A program made the position numbers and the translations under genes. From positions 1 to 46,451 of the forward strand of contig CAXKVV010001643.1 of assembly GCA_964058805.1 (NCBI GenBank): a DNA stretch of 46,451 nucleotides. Reading direction: 5' to 3'. Position 1 is the first letter of the stretch. Each line of letters begins with the position of its first letter. The notes beneath the pieces are model-generated. The model was not told the DNA's origin, searched no databases, and was given only the letters and a program-made list of their open reading frames with translations. Source of the DNA: Schoenoplectus triqueter. Its lineage: Eukaryota; Streptophyta; Magnoliopsida; Poales; Cyperaceae. This document shows positions 23,769-36,600 of the stretch, in pieces.

Positions 23769-24395
23769 TAGAGTATTAAAAACGGGTCGGGTCGGGTCGG
23801 GTCGGGTCGGGACGGGTTTACACGGGTCGGCGGGTTTTGGCGGGACGGGTTGGGACGGGTCAACGGGTTTTCACAGGACGGGTTAGGACGGGTTCATTTT
23901 GGGGGGTTTGGCCGCGACCCGTCCTAGACCCGTCAGGTCGGACGGGTCAGCGGGGCGGGGCGGGTCGAGTCCAAGGGTGGGGCGGGTCGGGTCCAAGGTT
24001 TTTTTTTTTCAAAATTCAAAAATAACCCAATAAATTCTCAAAATTCAAAAATAATTATTAAGAATATTTAAAATATATAATTATTTATATTTTTTACCAA
24101 AAAAATTAATTTTTTCCATATTTTTTTGAATTTTTTGAATTTTTTTGAATTTCCCGGGTTTGCACGGATTCCCGGGACGGGTCGGGGCGGGTCGGGGGCG
24201 GGTTTGCACGGGTTGGTCGGGTCGGGACGGGTCCAAAACGGGTCGGGTCGGGTCTAGCACGGGTTTTTTTGAATTTTTTTTGCCTGCGCCCGTGCTAGAC
24301 CCGTCGGTTCTAACGGATCACGGGTTTGACGGATTGGGTCACGGGACGGGTTCAGCGGGTCGGTTCTGACCCGTCCGGGCTTTTTTATAACTCTA
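23769..24395. mobile_element. G-rich hAT-type element
   Basis: The ends TAGAGTATTAAAAAC and TTTTTTATAACTCTA are inverted repeats. The flanks are GATTCAGA (23761-23768) and GATTCAAT (24396-24403), sharing six of eight bases, an eroded hAT-type duplication. Both halves consist of GGGTC and GACGGGT words, nearly all G-rich on the plus strand until about 24290, with an AT-rich middle. The open frames inside are composed only of low-complexity repeats and are not genes. Confidence 0.7.
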
Positions 24396-24910
24396 GATTC
24401 AATGAAGTTCACTTGACGGGGATCGAGAACAATTTGATTTCGACAGGATACGGTTTTTTATTTATTTAATTTGTGCGTTTGATGGATGATTTGTCACTCG
24501 AGTTCACTACAGGTTAAAGGTGTACGTGCAGCCTAACAAAGGATCTATTAGGAATTTTTCACAAGGATATATACAGCAATATTTATTTATAGACGATAGT
24601 TTCAATATCATCACTTTTTAATATTATCATTTTTGTGGGTCATAAAATTTTACAAATCTACTTTTTAATTATATTTTAAAATTTAACACTTAATTTCGAA
24701 TCCAAATAGTGATTTTGTTAAAAAAAATTATCATAAATACATGTTAGTAAAAACTAATGATTTTTGGAGATTGTTTTATACTAGATTAAGCGGTAACAAA
24801 ATGAATACATCAATTTAATCAATCATAGTTAACTATAATTATTTATTTCATTATTATTTATTCTGATATAAAATAAGCTTAAAAAATATAAAATATTATA
24901 AACATACATC

Positions 24911-25433
24911 TGTAATAAAATATGAATAAACATAATATATTTTTATTATTAAAATTAAAACCCAAGAACACATAAATCATATAAAATAATAAAATATAAA
25001 TTATAACTCATAGTTCTGAAGAGCGGACATCTTGAAGCACAAAAAATAGCGGAAGCAGAACTGGCGGAAGCGGAAGTACCAATCTTCAAGGATTTTTCTC
25101 GGACATGATGATGATTTAATTAGGCATTTTCTTTTTGCTCTGCTCTTTTTCTGTTTTTCTTTAGTGGATGAAATATTTGTTGAGTAAGTATGCAGAATTA
25201 CATAACATGAGCCCTTTTATAATGATTGAGGCAACTTTTGAGATCTAATACAAATATACAATGAATTTGGATATCTTAATTTTTCATCAAAATACAGATA
25301 CGCTCTTTAGATGCACTTTTCAGATATACCCTTCAGATGCATCATTTAATTAATTATCTATAAATGAACGTGGCTCATAATTATTAATAGTAGGCCATAC
25401 ATTAAATATTATAATATTAAAATATTCTAACAA
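24911..25433. mobile_element. solo LTR, family A copy 2, TSD ACATC
   Basis: The 523-bp segment starts TGTAATAAAATATG and ends ATATTCTAACA, with perfect 5-bp duplications ACATC (24906-24910 and 25434-25438). Homology to copy 1 is clear in blocks such as GAGGCAACTT(C/T)TG, TTTTTCTC(A/G)G and TAGGCCA(C/T)ACATTAAATATT. No internal sequence or second LTR is present. Confidence 0.85.
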
Positions 25434-25439
25434 CATCTA

Positions 25440-26080
25440 CATAAAAATTAACAAGATGAACAAATTAGATTCAGAATTTGAGTGTTAAATGTAAATTAAC
25501 AAATAACTTTCTAATATTTAATGGCACACGAAAGTGATGATATTAGAACCCTTCCCTTATTTATAATTACCAAGTGCACAATACATTTTCTTTAAAAGAA
25601 GTTGAATTAAGAAAAAAAACATTAAGATGATTGGAATTAGAGGATGTATCAAGGCATATAATTAGGAGCGGAGGGAGGGGAGGATTGGGGAGTGCTAAGA
25701 CCCCACGTAAATTCCCAAATTACACATAGAGGTGTTAATTTTAGGTGTCTTCTTGGAAAAACAATCTGACTGCCACCCTAGGTTTTCAATCTGACAATTT
25801 ATGAGGTTTTAATTTTTGTTTAAATCATACAAAGTCTATTGGAGGGTTCAATCATTAGGATGAAGTGGAAAACAATGGAGAGTTTTCTTAAGCCGGTTAG
25901 ATTATATAGTCTGATATTGTGATTTTAATTTCTTATTTTAATTAAAAATATAGTAATTTTGTATTAGGTGATCTTACTTTTGTTTATGGCACTCCTCTCT
26001 CATCCCTGGCCCCGTCTCTGCTTATAATGCAAAATTAAGGTGATTAATACCTAAACGTCGAGAATTCGATGTCCTAGAAA
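25440..26080. other. unassigned intergenic sequence
   Basis: No gene or element with definable ends was recognised. The TCACCTAAT..-like words near 25960 and TCTCATCCCTGGCCCCGTCTC near 26000 look like transposon debris, without firm support. Confidence 0.25.
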
Positions 26081-26081
26081 C

Positions 26082-26252
26082 CAATTTTTTTTATATAATA
26101 TTTATAATATTTATATTATTAATAATAAGAGTGATGAAATCGAAACACGTCATTCCCAGTGACGCGCTGCCATTCGTATTTTTAAAATTTTAATTTCATC
26201 ACTCGTATTATTAATAATATAATTATTATGAATATTATATATAAAAAAACTG
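26082..26252. repeat. 171-bp hairpin, MITE-like
   Basis: The left arm CAATTTTTTTTATATAATAT ... TTATTAATAATAAGAGTGATGAAAT pairs with the right arm ATTTCATCACTCGTATTATTAATAA ... ATATATAAAAAAACTG. The arms are about 60 bp with few mismatches. The centre is less AT-rich (CGTCATTCCCAGTGACGCGC) and contains a small palindrome itself. There is no confident target duplication. Confidence 0.75.
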
Positions 26253-26918
26253 ACTATAAACTTTGCAGCCTCTACAAAACTTTAAAGAAAAAAAAAGATG
26301 TGGAAGTGGAACCCTTCACGACTAATATTTGTAATGATATCTATCATAAATAACTAAACATATAATCTTCTGGATGCAATTTAAGTCATCTAAAGTTATT
26401 TGAAAAAAATCTGTCGATATATTATATCTATATTTTGTGATAATATTTATAAATTGAGAGAATTAACGTTCCTACTATATATGTCAATATACTTTAAACA
26501 ATATCTATTTTATTAAAAATAGACATATATATAAGAAATTTAATTAATTTTGCATTCCATTGGGTCTAATTCGGATAACCATTTTTGCATAGTTTCAACT
26601 AATAATTTCCATAGAAAAAAGTTCGGATATCAATTTGTCTCACTGTTATGTTTTGGTCCTGAAAGAGACGGCTGAATTGTTGCGTTCACCTCTATTTTAT
26701 GTGTTCTCACGACTATAATTTAAAATTTCTTTCTTACTTGAGAATTTTTTTTTACCTCGACCTTATCAGTATCCTACATAAATATTAATTTCATTAACAA
26801 TTTTTCAATGAGTAAAATAATCATTAAGAATGCAAAGATATTTCCAATTTTAACGAATATGAATAAGATCTGTTTTAAAAAACTGGAGAGTACTCACAGG
26901 CAGCAACACATGTATAAT

Positions 26919-27339
26919 TAGGGATGTCACTTTTTAATTTGACTTGATGAGTCAACTTGATATGATCCGATCTGAAATGATTTGAAAATAAATAAATTAG
27001 GTGCGGTTAAGTATTTTTGATCCATTTTAGATTGGTTTGAGTACAGTCGACCTAACTCAATCCATTTAATTATATTTATTTAGATTTATTTTGTAATTTA
27101 TTACTAATTAAAAAATATATATATATATACTACTAAAGATTAATTATATATTAATTGACACTAAATTGATTAATATAAAAATAATTAATAATTAATTAAT
27201 CATTTTATATGGATCCGGTTGGATCAAAGAATATGTGACATGATTTTAAATGAGTTGTAACAGATTAGGTTAAAAACATTAACAAAATAATAAAAACCTG
27301 ACCAAAACTCGACTCGATCCAACCCACTAACATCCTTTA
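26919..27339. mobile_element. decayed hAT-like element
   Basis: It starts TAGGGATGTCAC and ends near CCCACTAACATCCTTTA, similar to the TAGGGATGT / ACATCCCTA ends of other elements here. Subterminal ATATGATCCGATCTG and CGACTCGATCCAACCC motifs are present. No intact 8-bp duplication remains, so it is older or mis-bounded. Confidence 0.5.
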
Positions 27340-30300
27340 ATTTTTTTTGTTATTCATATCCCCATTTTTTTCAGTAATGAAAGTCAATATATTTAAATAT
27401 AAGTTGGAGGAGCACTTCTTGCCTGTCGTTGAAAATATGTAAAATAATCTTCAAATATCTTAATATTTTATCTATACATAAATAAAATGATATAGATAAA
27501 ATACTAACAGTTTTATTTTGATATAGATCAAAATAAATTTTAAATTAATATAAAATAAAAAAGTAAGGGTATAATGGGGATACAAAATGAAGACATTTGA
27601 ACCTTCCCGTCCGGAAAATACGACAATGTCATGAGAAAAATATCCAAAATGTGAATCTATGATTATGTATAACTAAATACTCAAAATTTAGCATTCTCAT
27701 TGTGTGTGTATTATACTCCCTAGCTAGTGCTTCAATTTCAATTTTTCATGTCTAATTTCGTTCCTACATGATTCAACAAATTATGCTTTAGGGTTTTATT
27801 TACCTAAAATTATCTCAGACGAAATTACACAGCTCTTAATGATCTTGAAAGCTATAAAAAGCCTAAGTAAGCCTTTAGAAGACCACCCACATGTCGGCGC
27901 ACAAATTCCAGTGGATTATTGTGGGGGCAGTCTTTTATATATTAATAAAAAAAAACAAATAAATACTAAACAAAACAAAATAATTACTGTGGGGCATAAG
28001 AGGTCAACAGCAAGGCCCGCAAGTAAAGGGATGAGTTAACAAATCACAATCACAAGTCAAACAGCAACGAGGATCTGTCGAGGATTTGAGGAGGGTGATT
28101 TCGACACTACCCGCATATAATTATTTACATTTATAATGATTTATTATGTCCTCAATCCATGAACAATAATTATTTGCAACTTTGCTTGCGTCCTTATGAT
28201 TTGTGAATGGCAACCGGGATGGGTCGGGTTGGATTCAAATTCGAGCAGGATAGATCGGATCGGATCAATTTGATATTTTTAAAAGAACAAATAGATCGGT
28301 CAGATTAGAATTGGACCGAATCTGATCAATTTATATGTTAATTTTTTTTGTAAATTAATTTTTGATTGAATTGTGTGTCATTTGATCCTGGATATTGTTA
28401 TAGATTTGAGTTCGGATGAATATTTCGGTCGGATTAAGTTCGAATCCTAAATTCTAATATATTATCAAATATTTCATTATGTATGTATATCTTAATTTCT
28501 CTGATACTTTTGAGAATAAATATATATACAATACTCTGTTTTTTTTTTATCGAGTTTGGTGATTTTATTTATTTTGAATCAAATTTATGATTCTAAAATA
28601 ATCTGTTCTGAAATAAAAGTGGAAGGATCTTTCTAGGATAAAAGCTTTTGGACCCATGATTGGATTGGATTTCATTACTGCCACAACACTGTTCACCAGT
28701 GGCATGCTAGCTCTTACGTGTTATTTGAGTTTTAATATTACCATTTTATCGAATTAAACATGATGATTTTATTCGATTCAATTACTTGAAAATATCAAAA
28801 CTAAACCTGATGATTACGCTGTCAAGCCAGTACAGATAAACACATTCATTTGACATAGCCTAATAGGTATCAGGAGCAGAATTATGATTTTAGTATGAAA
28901 AAGCTGAGACACTAATATCCTTATCAAACAAAATATATGATAAATTTTAATCCTGATATGTAATTTTTATGGGATTAAAAATTACATATCGGCGTGCAAT
29001 GCAATGCAAGGTGACGACAAAAATGCTACCCACTGATTCAGTTTTGTCTTTCCTTTCAAGCGTTGGTAAATAAGCAAACCAACTGAAACCACAAAATACG
29101 AAAGTGATGGTCCCAAATGGAAATAGTGCACTGATGGGTGCACATACAACCACCTCCAAACAGAAGTCCCTCCACACAATTACTATGTCTCCAACCCTTC
29201 TAAATGTATAAATAAATAAATAAATTAATTAAAAATAAAAGTAAATAAATAAATTTTCAATTGAAGGTCGTGCTTGAGCACATTTTTTTTAAATATTTGT
29301 TTTGATCCTAATATCTTCTATGGAGCACATTCTTATTAATATAGCATTTAATTGTTGTTTTGAAAATTTTCACTAATGACCTCTTATTAGACATTTACTC
29401 TCTCATTATAGAAAATATAGCAGTAGTGACAACATATTTCTAATTTTGCAATTTGCATCTTTGATCCCATCACATAATTTTTTTTTGCTTTTTTATATAA
29501 AATAATTATAAGTACTCTTAAATTTTTATGTAAAATTAATCCATTATTTAATAAAAGAGTTTACAAAATATAGCGATTTCATTTACCGAGTAAAATTGTT
29601 TAGTGACTAATTATTTTATAATAAAAGTTAACAATAATTGATAATTAATTATTTAATGAGTAATTTTTTAAACCACATCTTGTTAATGTGTGAAAAATAT
29701 AAATTAACTGAAGAAGATAAAAACACACACCAATTAATCTCCTCTATCAATTTTATCAAGTTTTTAATTACACTGTCAGTGCGAAAGATATTTCAAACAT
29801 TTCATACGGGTGAACGAACGGAATGATCAATTCATTGCATGCTTTATAAAATAATATTATATAATAATATAGATATCCGTATATTAGATCTGATATGGTC
29901 AAAATCGAGTGGCTGATCACGCCACACTAAGTTTGGGGGTTTCGACTTTCGACGAGATGTAAGCCTCTCATGGCGTTGCTCGTGTAAACCACATTAGTTG
30001 GTGTTCGATTACATTTACATTTACATTTATAGAAAAAGTGAACTATAATAATTTTGTGAATAAATGCTAATTAAACTATAATTTTGGGATCTGAGCCGCT
30101 CTCGTGTTTTGAGTCCTTTGACCTTGTGTAACCTTTTCTTCGGTTCTTCCTAATGGGATGCTATTATAGTATTATTATGCAATTAATATTTAGGCAAGCA
30201 AGTGACATCGCTTCTACCGAGGTAATTATTTTGGTGCAATGTGAAGATGTAAAGATGGTTCATTTTTTAGGCTTGAAGACTATAGTAGTATAGTATTAGC

Positions 30301-30670
30301 ATTATCAACCTGATGTGTGGTTAACTGTAAATATACTATTTATTAAGTACCTCCCTCAAGTCATTTATGTGAAAAGTGATCTGAAAACACAAACCATTGA
30401 GAGGACAATGGACAAATATTTACCTAAATCAATAGATTAAGCATCCCTAGCTATATTTCGTTGGAGACATTTTGGGCCTAAAGCTGTGTAATTCATGATC
30501 CAATATAAAACCCATAAATAAATATAGTGTTCAATTAATTGGGCCACGCTCTTGCCACGCTCTTATATTGAAATCCATCGAATTGTATTTACAAGCCTAA
30601 ATTTCTTGAGAGGGGTTCCATTTAACAAATCTCCAAGGACACAAAATATAAATAAAATAAAAGATGTGCA
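27340..30670. other. intergenic region downstream of the synaptotagmin gene
   Basis: No gene was supported. At 28207-28450 ATGGCAACCGGGATGGGTCG with GATCGGATCGGATC words looks like one end of another hAT-like element. The minus-strand open stretches at 28947-29177 and 28982-29179 overlap each other, have no recognisable product and are bounded by AT-rich DNA. The last few hundred bases (about 30450-30670) may be the 3' UTR of the synaptotagmin gene. Confidence 0.35.
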
Positions 30671-30673
30671 TTC

Positions 30674-33600
30674 TCAGGTGGTTATCCATTCCATCTCTAC
30701 TTGTATTCTACCATTCTTCGAGTTTATAAGGTGGTACGTCTCGTTGATTCTTCTGTTATTTACCACATCGGCTAAGTGTATATCAACATGTCCCAGTGAC
30801 TCCTACAAATCACATTAGAATATTTGTTAAACGACATAATATTCGGATACGTCAACCAATAATCAGTGCCAGTACAGACCAGTTCTCCCATTGATAAGTT
30901 CCCTTATTGCACTTGCCTTTTTGTTGACTAATCAGGTTTTCTAACTACATTCATCAGCATCAGTTTTGTATTTGGAGAATGTCATATAGTAGTTAGAAAA
31001 CTGATGCTGATGAATGTAGTTAGAAAACTCGATTAATCAACATGAAGGAAGTTAGTATGCATGTTGATTAATCGAGTTTTCTAACTTCCTTCATTTGCAT
31101 CAGTTTTGTATTTAAATAGGTATGATATGAACTAATAATCAGTCTGGGTCTGTTTTTACCTTGGTACGGAACAGGCGGCCCCTTCTCTTGTTTACGACTT
31201 CTATATGAATTTTATCTTCCATTGGTGCTTCATCTAATGGGAATTGAAAATCTTCATCCCATCTAGCATTTCTACTCTTTTTTATAACCTATCATATTTG
31301 GAAAGGTATGTCAAATTACGACACCCCACATTTCCATCACAAATCCCATCTCAGCACCAAATTTACAGTAAACATGCTTTTTGTATACGCTTACCTAGCC
31401 ATTTCACGTTTAGATAGAGGTGTAAATTAAAATGGCGCTGCCAACAACAATGTGCTGGCACAACGATATTCCGTGCAGGGGAATCAGTATCTACATTACA
31501 ATCCATGAGAGAGTATACCTTGGTTTTCTTCTTCTCTCCTTTGAGAACAACCTCAACATAGGGATTAGTTTGTTTCTTCCCTTCGACATCCTGTGCGCTC
31601 TCTATGGTAACCCACAACATGCCTCCGGTACTAGGAACCTCATCCTCATCCACTCCAGTTGGGACACTACTTTTTCTCTCCATTGACAAGTTGTCCTCTT
31701 TAAAAGGATCAAAGGTGAGCTCCACTACTAGTTTCCCTCTTTTTTTCCGACTGAGTGCATCAGGGGAGTCCAAGGATTTTAACAAGTCTAGAGTGAAGGT
31801 TGTTGTTTCATAAGGCGAGAGCAAACGAAGTGGCACTACTTGCATACCGAGTTTGTCGTCCAGCTTGACCTATGATGTTACACTCATGTAAGGTTATAAT
31901 TTGATTTCTGTAACTAGTCATGCCACACTAGTACACCACTCAAGAATTAAATGGTAATGGACCTAATTATATTTTCAAAATACAAAATATATCATTCCAT
32001 GCTGGTCTGTAAGTACATATATACATAGTCCTAGTGTAGAACTCAATATCATTGGTAAGAGAGAAATAATAAAACAACAAAAGTAAGTGGGTAAAAACCA
32101 CAAGTGTCCATGTCTAATGGATATACAAGCAAATGAGAACAGAGTGCTCCCAAAAACAAGTATCCAAAAGTAGAAACAAAAAAGCAAACAACATCAGAAT
32201 TAAGGGATATTGAAATGAATTAAATTTTGTTTAAACCGATAAATAATATACTAAGTACCTTTTCCCAGTCAAAGACATGAAGCTCAAGAACTTGGGTCTG
32301 TGGATCTTTCACTGCAAATTTGAAATTTTCATTCCATTCAGGGTTCAAGTTGCACATTTTTATAGAAGTCCTCTTTGATGGAAGCCTCTCTCCACTAAGT
32401 TTGAGCTTGACATATGGATCTGATTTCCCAATTATGTCCATTTTTAATAAATCCATTGCACGGACAACTTTTACTGTTAGTATGCCCACCGGTCTTTTTG
32501 TAGCTCCACTAAAATTGAAAGCGAGCTTAATCAAAATTGTTGAGATATATGTTTTAGGGTTTATGTTATTATAGATATTGTTAGGGGGTTATTTGTAAGA
32601 TTGTAAGGTTTATATAAGCCCATCTTATTTCTAATCAAAACAACTTTACTGTTCATTCGTCTTTTACTGTTCATCCCCCAATATGGTATCAAAGCCGAAA
32701 CCCTCTCTTCCAGCAGCAGGTGCCACTGTAGTCGCCGCTGATACTGTAGCAGCCGACACTGTAGAAGCCGCCGCCAGTACCACCAGGACAGCCTCCAAGA
32801 CCAAATCTGATCAGATCCGGCTGGTGCCTGTGGGCTGAAGAGGCCGGCGTGGGGGGCCGATACCTCACGAAACCCGAGAAGTGGGAGTGATCGGGCTTGT
32901 TGACTAGTCGGCTCGGATCTTGATCACATAGATCAAGATTGAGTCAAGAAGGAGATAGGGAGTGAGTTCAGTTAGAGTTATGGCAGAGGAGGGTAAGAAT
33001 CCAATGGAGGGGGTGATGGCGAATTCCAGATGCTGATGCGAGCGTTCAGTGTGGCTGCGAGCGAGAGTACACCTATACCCGTGCAGATGATAGATCTTCC
33101 ACTGCTTGACAGGAAGCTTGATGGATCAGCTTTGTACTTGAGCTGGTCGCGTCGGGCAATGTATACTCTGGAGGGTAAGGACCTGGAGGGGTACTTGACC
33201 GGGGACAAAAAGGAGCCAGCTGAGGGAACTCCAGAGAGGGCAGAGTGGAAGTCCACTCATATGACGATATACATGTGACTTTTGAGTTCATTGACTCTCT
33301 CTATCGCATTCACAGTAGATGGCATAGATCGAGTCAAAAATGTCTGAGAAAAGCTAAAAAGAACTTACGATGGAGTGAGAAACAATCTGAGAGTATTCCA
33401 GATTGAGAGAGAGATTGAGGCTATAGTGCAGGGAGATAGATCGATTCAGGAGTATGCCACAGATCTGGAGCGACTGTGGGCAGATTATGATCATTTCTCG
33501 CCAGCCGCATGCTGCAAAGATCCTGAGTGCAAGAGAGGGGCGCGCGATACTCAGAGGAGAACTATGCACTTCATGAGGGGGTTGAACCAGGCATTTGAGC

Positions 33601-36600
33601 CAAGGTGTGCAGTATTGCTAGCTCAGCTGAAGATTCCCTCCCTGGAGGAGATGATCTCGGCTATGGTACAGGAGGAGAGTAGGATTAGACTCCAGTCTGG
33701 TGCAGCAGGGCTTCCAGGGGTAAAGTCGGCACTTATAGTCTCTAAGCTAGGTGATACAGGGTACAGGGGCGAGACCCGAGAGTGTTACAACTGTGGTGAG
33801 GTAGGTCATCTAAAGCAGTTTTGTACTAAACCACCGAAGGAGAGGAATTTGGGTGGAAGAGGCCAGTCTGGAGGCCGTGGTCGAGGCAAATGTGGTCTAA
33901 GGGGTGGTAGAGGAGGCTACCAGGCACATCTGACGGTAACAGAGGAAGAAGGTGAAGAGACCGTGATCTTTACTGAGGAGGATCACGAGTTCCTGGAGAT
34001 GTTGAAGAGGAAGCAGAAAATAACAGGTAAGGGGAAGCGGGTGCTAGATGATGCGTCCACCTCAGCTTCAACAAGGGGTAACATTGCTTCCTTTGCCCAT
34101 TCAGCCACAGGTACTTGTGAGACACCTGCTCTTGCATCTATATCTACCTCCAGATCACCAGATTGGATAGTGGACTCTGGTGCATCCCGACATGTGACTG
34201 GTGCTGCTAGGGAGTTTTCATCTTATACTCACCTAACAGCCCCAGAGAGCGTCCAGATGGCCGATGGTACGGCTCAACTGGTGATTGGTAAGGGTACTGT
34301 GCAATGTACCGACACCTTGACTTTGTCCAATGTTTTGCATGCTCTTTCCTTTCCTGTGAATCTTTTATCCATAAATGCCATTATATCACAACTAAAATAT
34401 GTCGTTTTGTTTGATATTCCAAAGGTGATCTTCTAGGAGGAGACTGACAGGAGGCTTGGGACTGGCACATGGCATAATGGTTTATGGTACCTGGATAGAG
34501 AGAGTGTGGACTCGGCACTCTCATCATTTCTAGAGAGTTCAGGGGTTGTTGGGAGGAGTGTGGTGGACTTGCTGCTGCTTCATCATAGGCGCTTAGGTCA
34601 TCCCTCTTTTTCTGCATTGAGTAGGTTGTATCCGCTTTTGTTTGAAAAGGCTAATAAAGAAAAACTGGTTTGTGATGCGTGTGAGTTTGGGAAACACACT
34701 AGGAGCTCGTATTCTAGTTCTGGGAGTAGGAGTTCTCTTGTTTTTGACTTAGTGCATTCTGATGTATGGGGACCTTGTCCCACAACTGCTGTGAATGGAT
34801 ATAAGTATTTTGTTTCTTTCATTAATTGTTTTTCTCGAATGACCTGGCTTTATCTGATGAAAAATAAAAGTGATGTGTTTGCTTGCTTTAAAAACTTCCA
34901 TAAAGGGATTCAGACCCAATACGGTGCAGTTGTGAAGGTACTAAGGTCTGACAATGGGACAGAGTACACCAACAGGGCGTTTGGGGAGTACCTGTCATCT
35001 CAGGGAATACAACATCAAACCACATGTCCATACACACCAGTGCAGAATGGGGTGACTGAACGAAAGAACAGACACCTCCTTGAGGTTACCCGATGTATGA
35101 TGATGTCAATGAATGTACCAAAACACTTGTGGGGTCAAGCGGTCCTGACAGCGACCTACTTGATTAATATGATGCCCTCGCGGGTATTGGATTGGAAGTC
35201 TCCGATCGAAATGCTGAAAGGTAAGAATCAAGACGTTATACCTCTTAAAACATTTGGATGTGTGTGCTTCGTACAGGACAACAGACCGAATGTGGGAAAA
35301 CTGGATCCAAAGGCTGTGAAGTGTGTGTTTGTTGGGTATTCGGCTACCCAGAAGGGGTATGTTTGCTGGAGTCCGATAGAGAGGAGGCTGTTTGTTAGTA
35401 TGGATGTCACATTTCGAGAACTTGAGTCATACTACTCCACTCAGGTTGCGTCACCTTTTGGTGACTCGCTCGATACAGGAGGTATGAGGCGAGAGGGGGA
35501 GGATGATAGTAGCAGTGAGAGGAGGATGGTGAGTGTGGGGGATATTCTCTGTCCACTTGTGGAGTCGGCCGAGGTGCCTGATCATGGGAGGACCGAACCA
35601 GAGATTTGTGGGACTCAGGCTCAGGGGGAGCTAAGGGTGTACACGAGAAGAAGAAAGTAGAATGAGGAAGCAGTGCCTACAGTGCCACTTGTGTCAAGTC
35701 CCTTGTTCCTGCCTCCTCTGACTCCTGAGACATCTACACCATCCACCTCAGATTCAGAATATACAAGTGATATGATTCCTCTCTCTCCTCCCACGCCCTT
35801 ATCGATCAGGAGGACTTCTCGCAACAATGCAGGAGTTCCCCCTGATCGGTATGGCTTTCCACATGATATTGCCCAGTTTGACTCTTACTCTAACATATTA
35901 CCTGTACATGGAGCATTCATTGCACCTTTGGACACTGTCTCTATCCCTCAGTATTGACAGGTTGCTAAGGATGATCCGAAGTGGAAAGCTGTCATGCTAG
36001 AGGAATTTGGGGCTCTGGACAAGAACAAAACCTGGGAGCTCGTGTCACTGCCACCAGGCAAGAAGGCAGTTGGTTGCAAATGGGTTTTCACGGTAAAGCA
36101 AAACCCGAAAGGTCGGGTGGAGCGCTACAAAGCCCGATTGGTAGCAAAGGGATACAGTCAGACTTATGGCATAGACTATGATGAGACCTTTGCACCCGTG
36201 GCAAAGATGAGCACGGTACGAACATTGATTTCCTTAGCAGCGAATGGGGGGTGGAAGTTACACCAGCTTGATGTGAAGAATGTTTTTCTCCACGGTGACT
36301 TGTTGGAGGAGGTGTACATGGAGGTACCACCAGGTTTTGGCACGAAACAAACAGTTGGTAAGGTGTGCAGGCTTAAGAAGTCACTCTACGGGCTGAAGCA
36401 GTCCCCTCGAGCCTGGTTTGACAGGTTTAGGAAAGCTATGGTAGGCATGGGCTATCGGCAAACCAATGCAGACCATACGGTGTTCTTTAGGCGACATGGA
36501 GCTCACATTACAGTGCTCGTTGTTTATGTGGATGACATGATTATTTCGGGAAATGATGAAGGTGAAATTGCGTTGCTGAAAAAGAAATTAGGAAAGGAGT

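Noticed and set aside
23571..24369. Short open frames in the G-rich region
   Set aside because: The translations consist of GRVGTG-type low-complexity repeats caused by the GGGTC words of the hAT element.
28947..29179. Two overlapping minus-strand open stretches of 65-76 codons
   Set aside because: Overlapping frames with hydrophobic but unrecognisable products, and no promoter or splice evidence.
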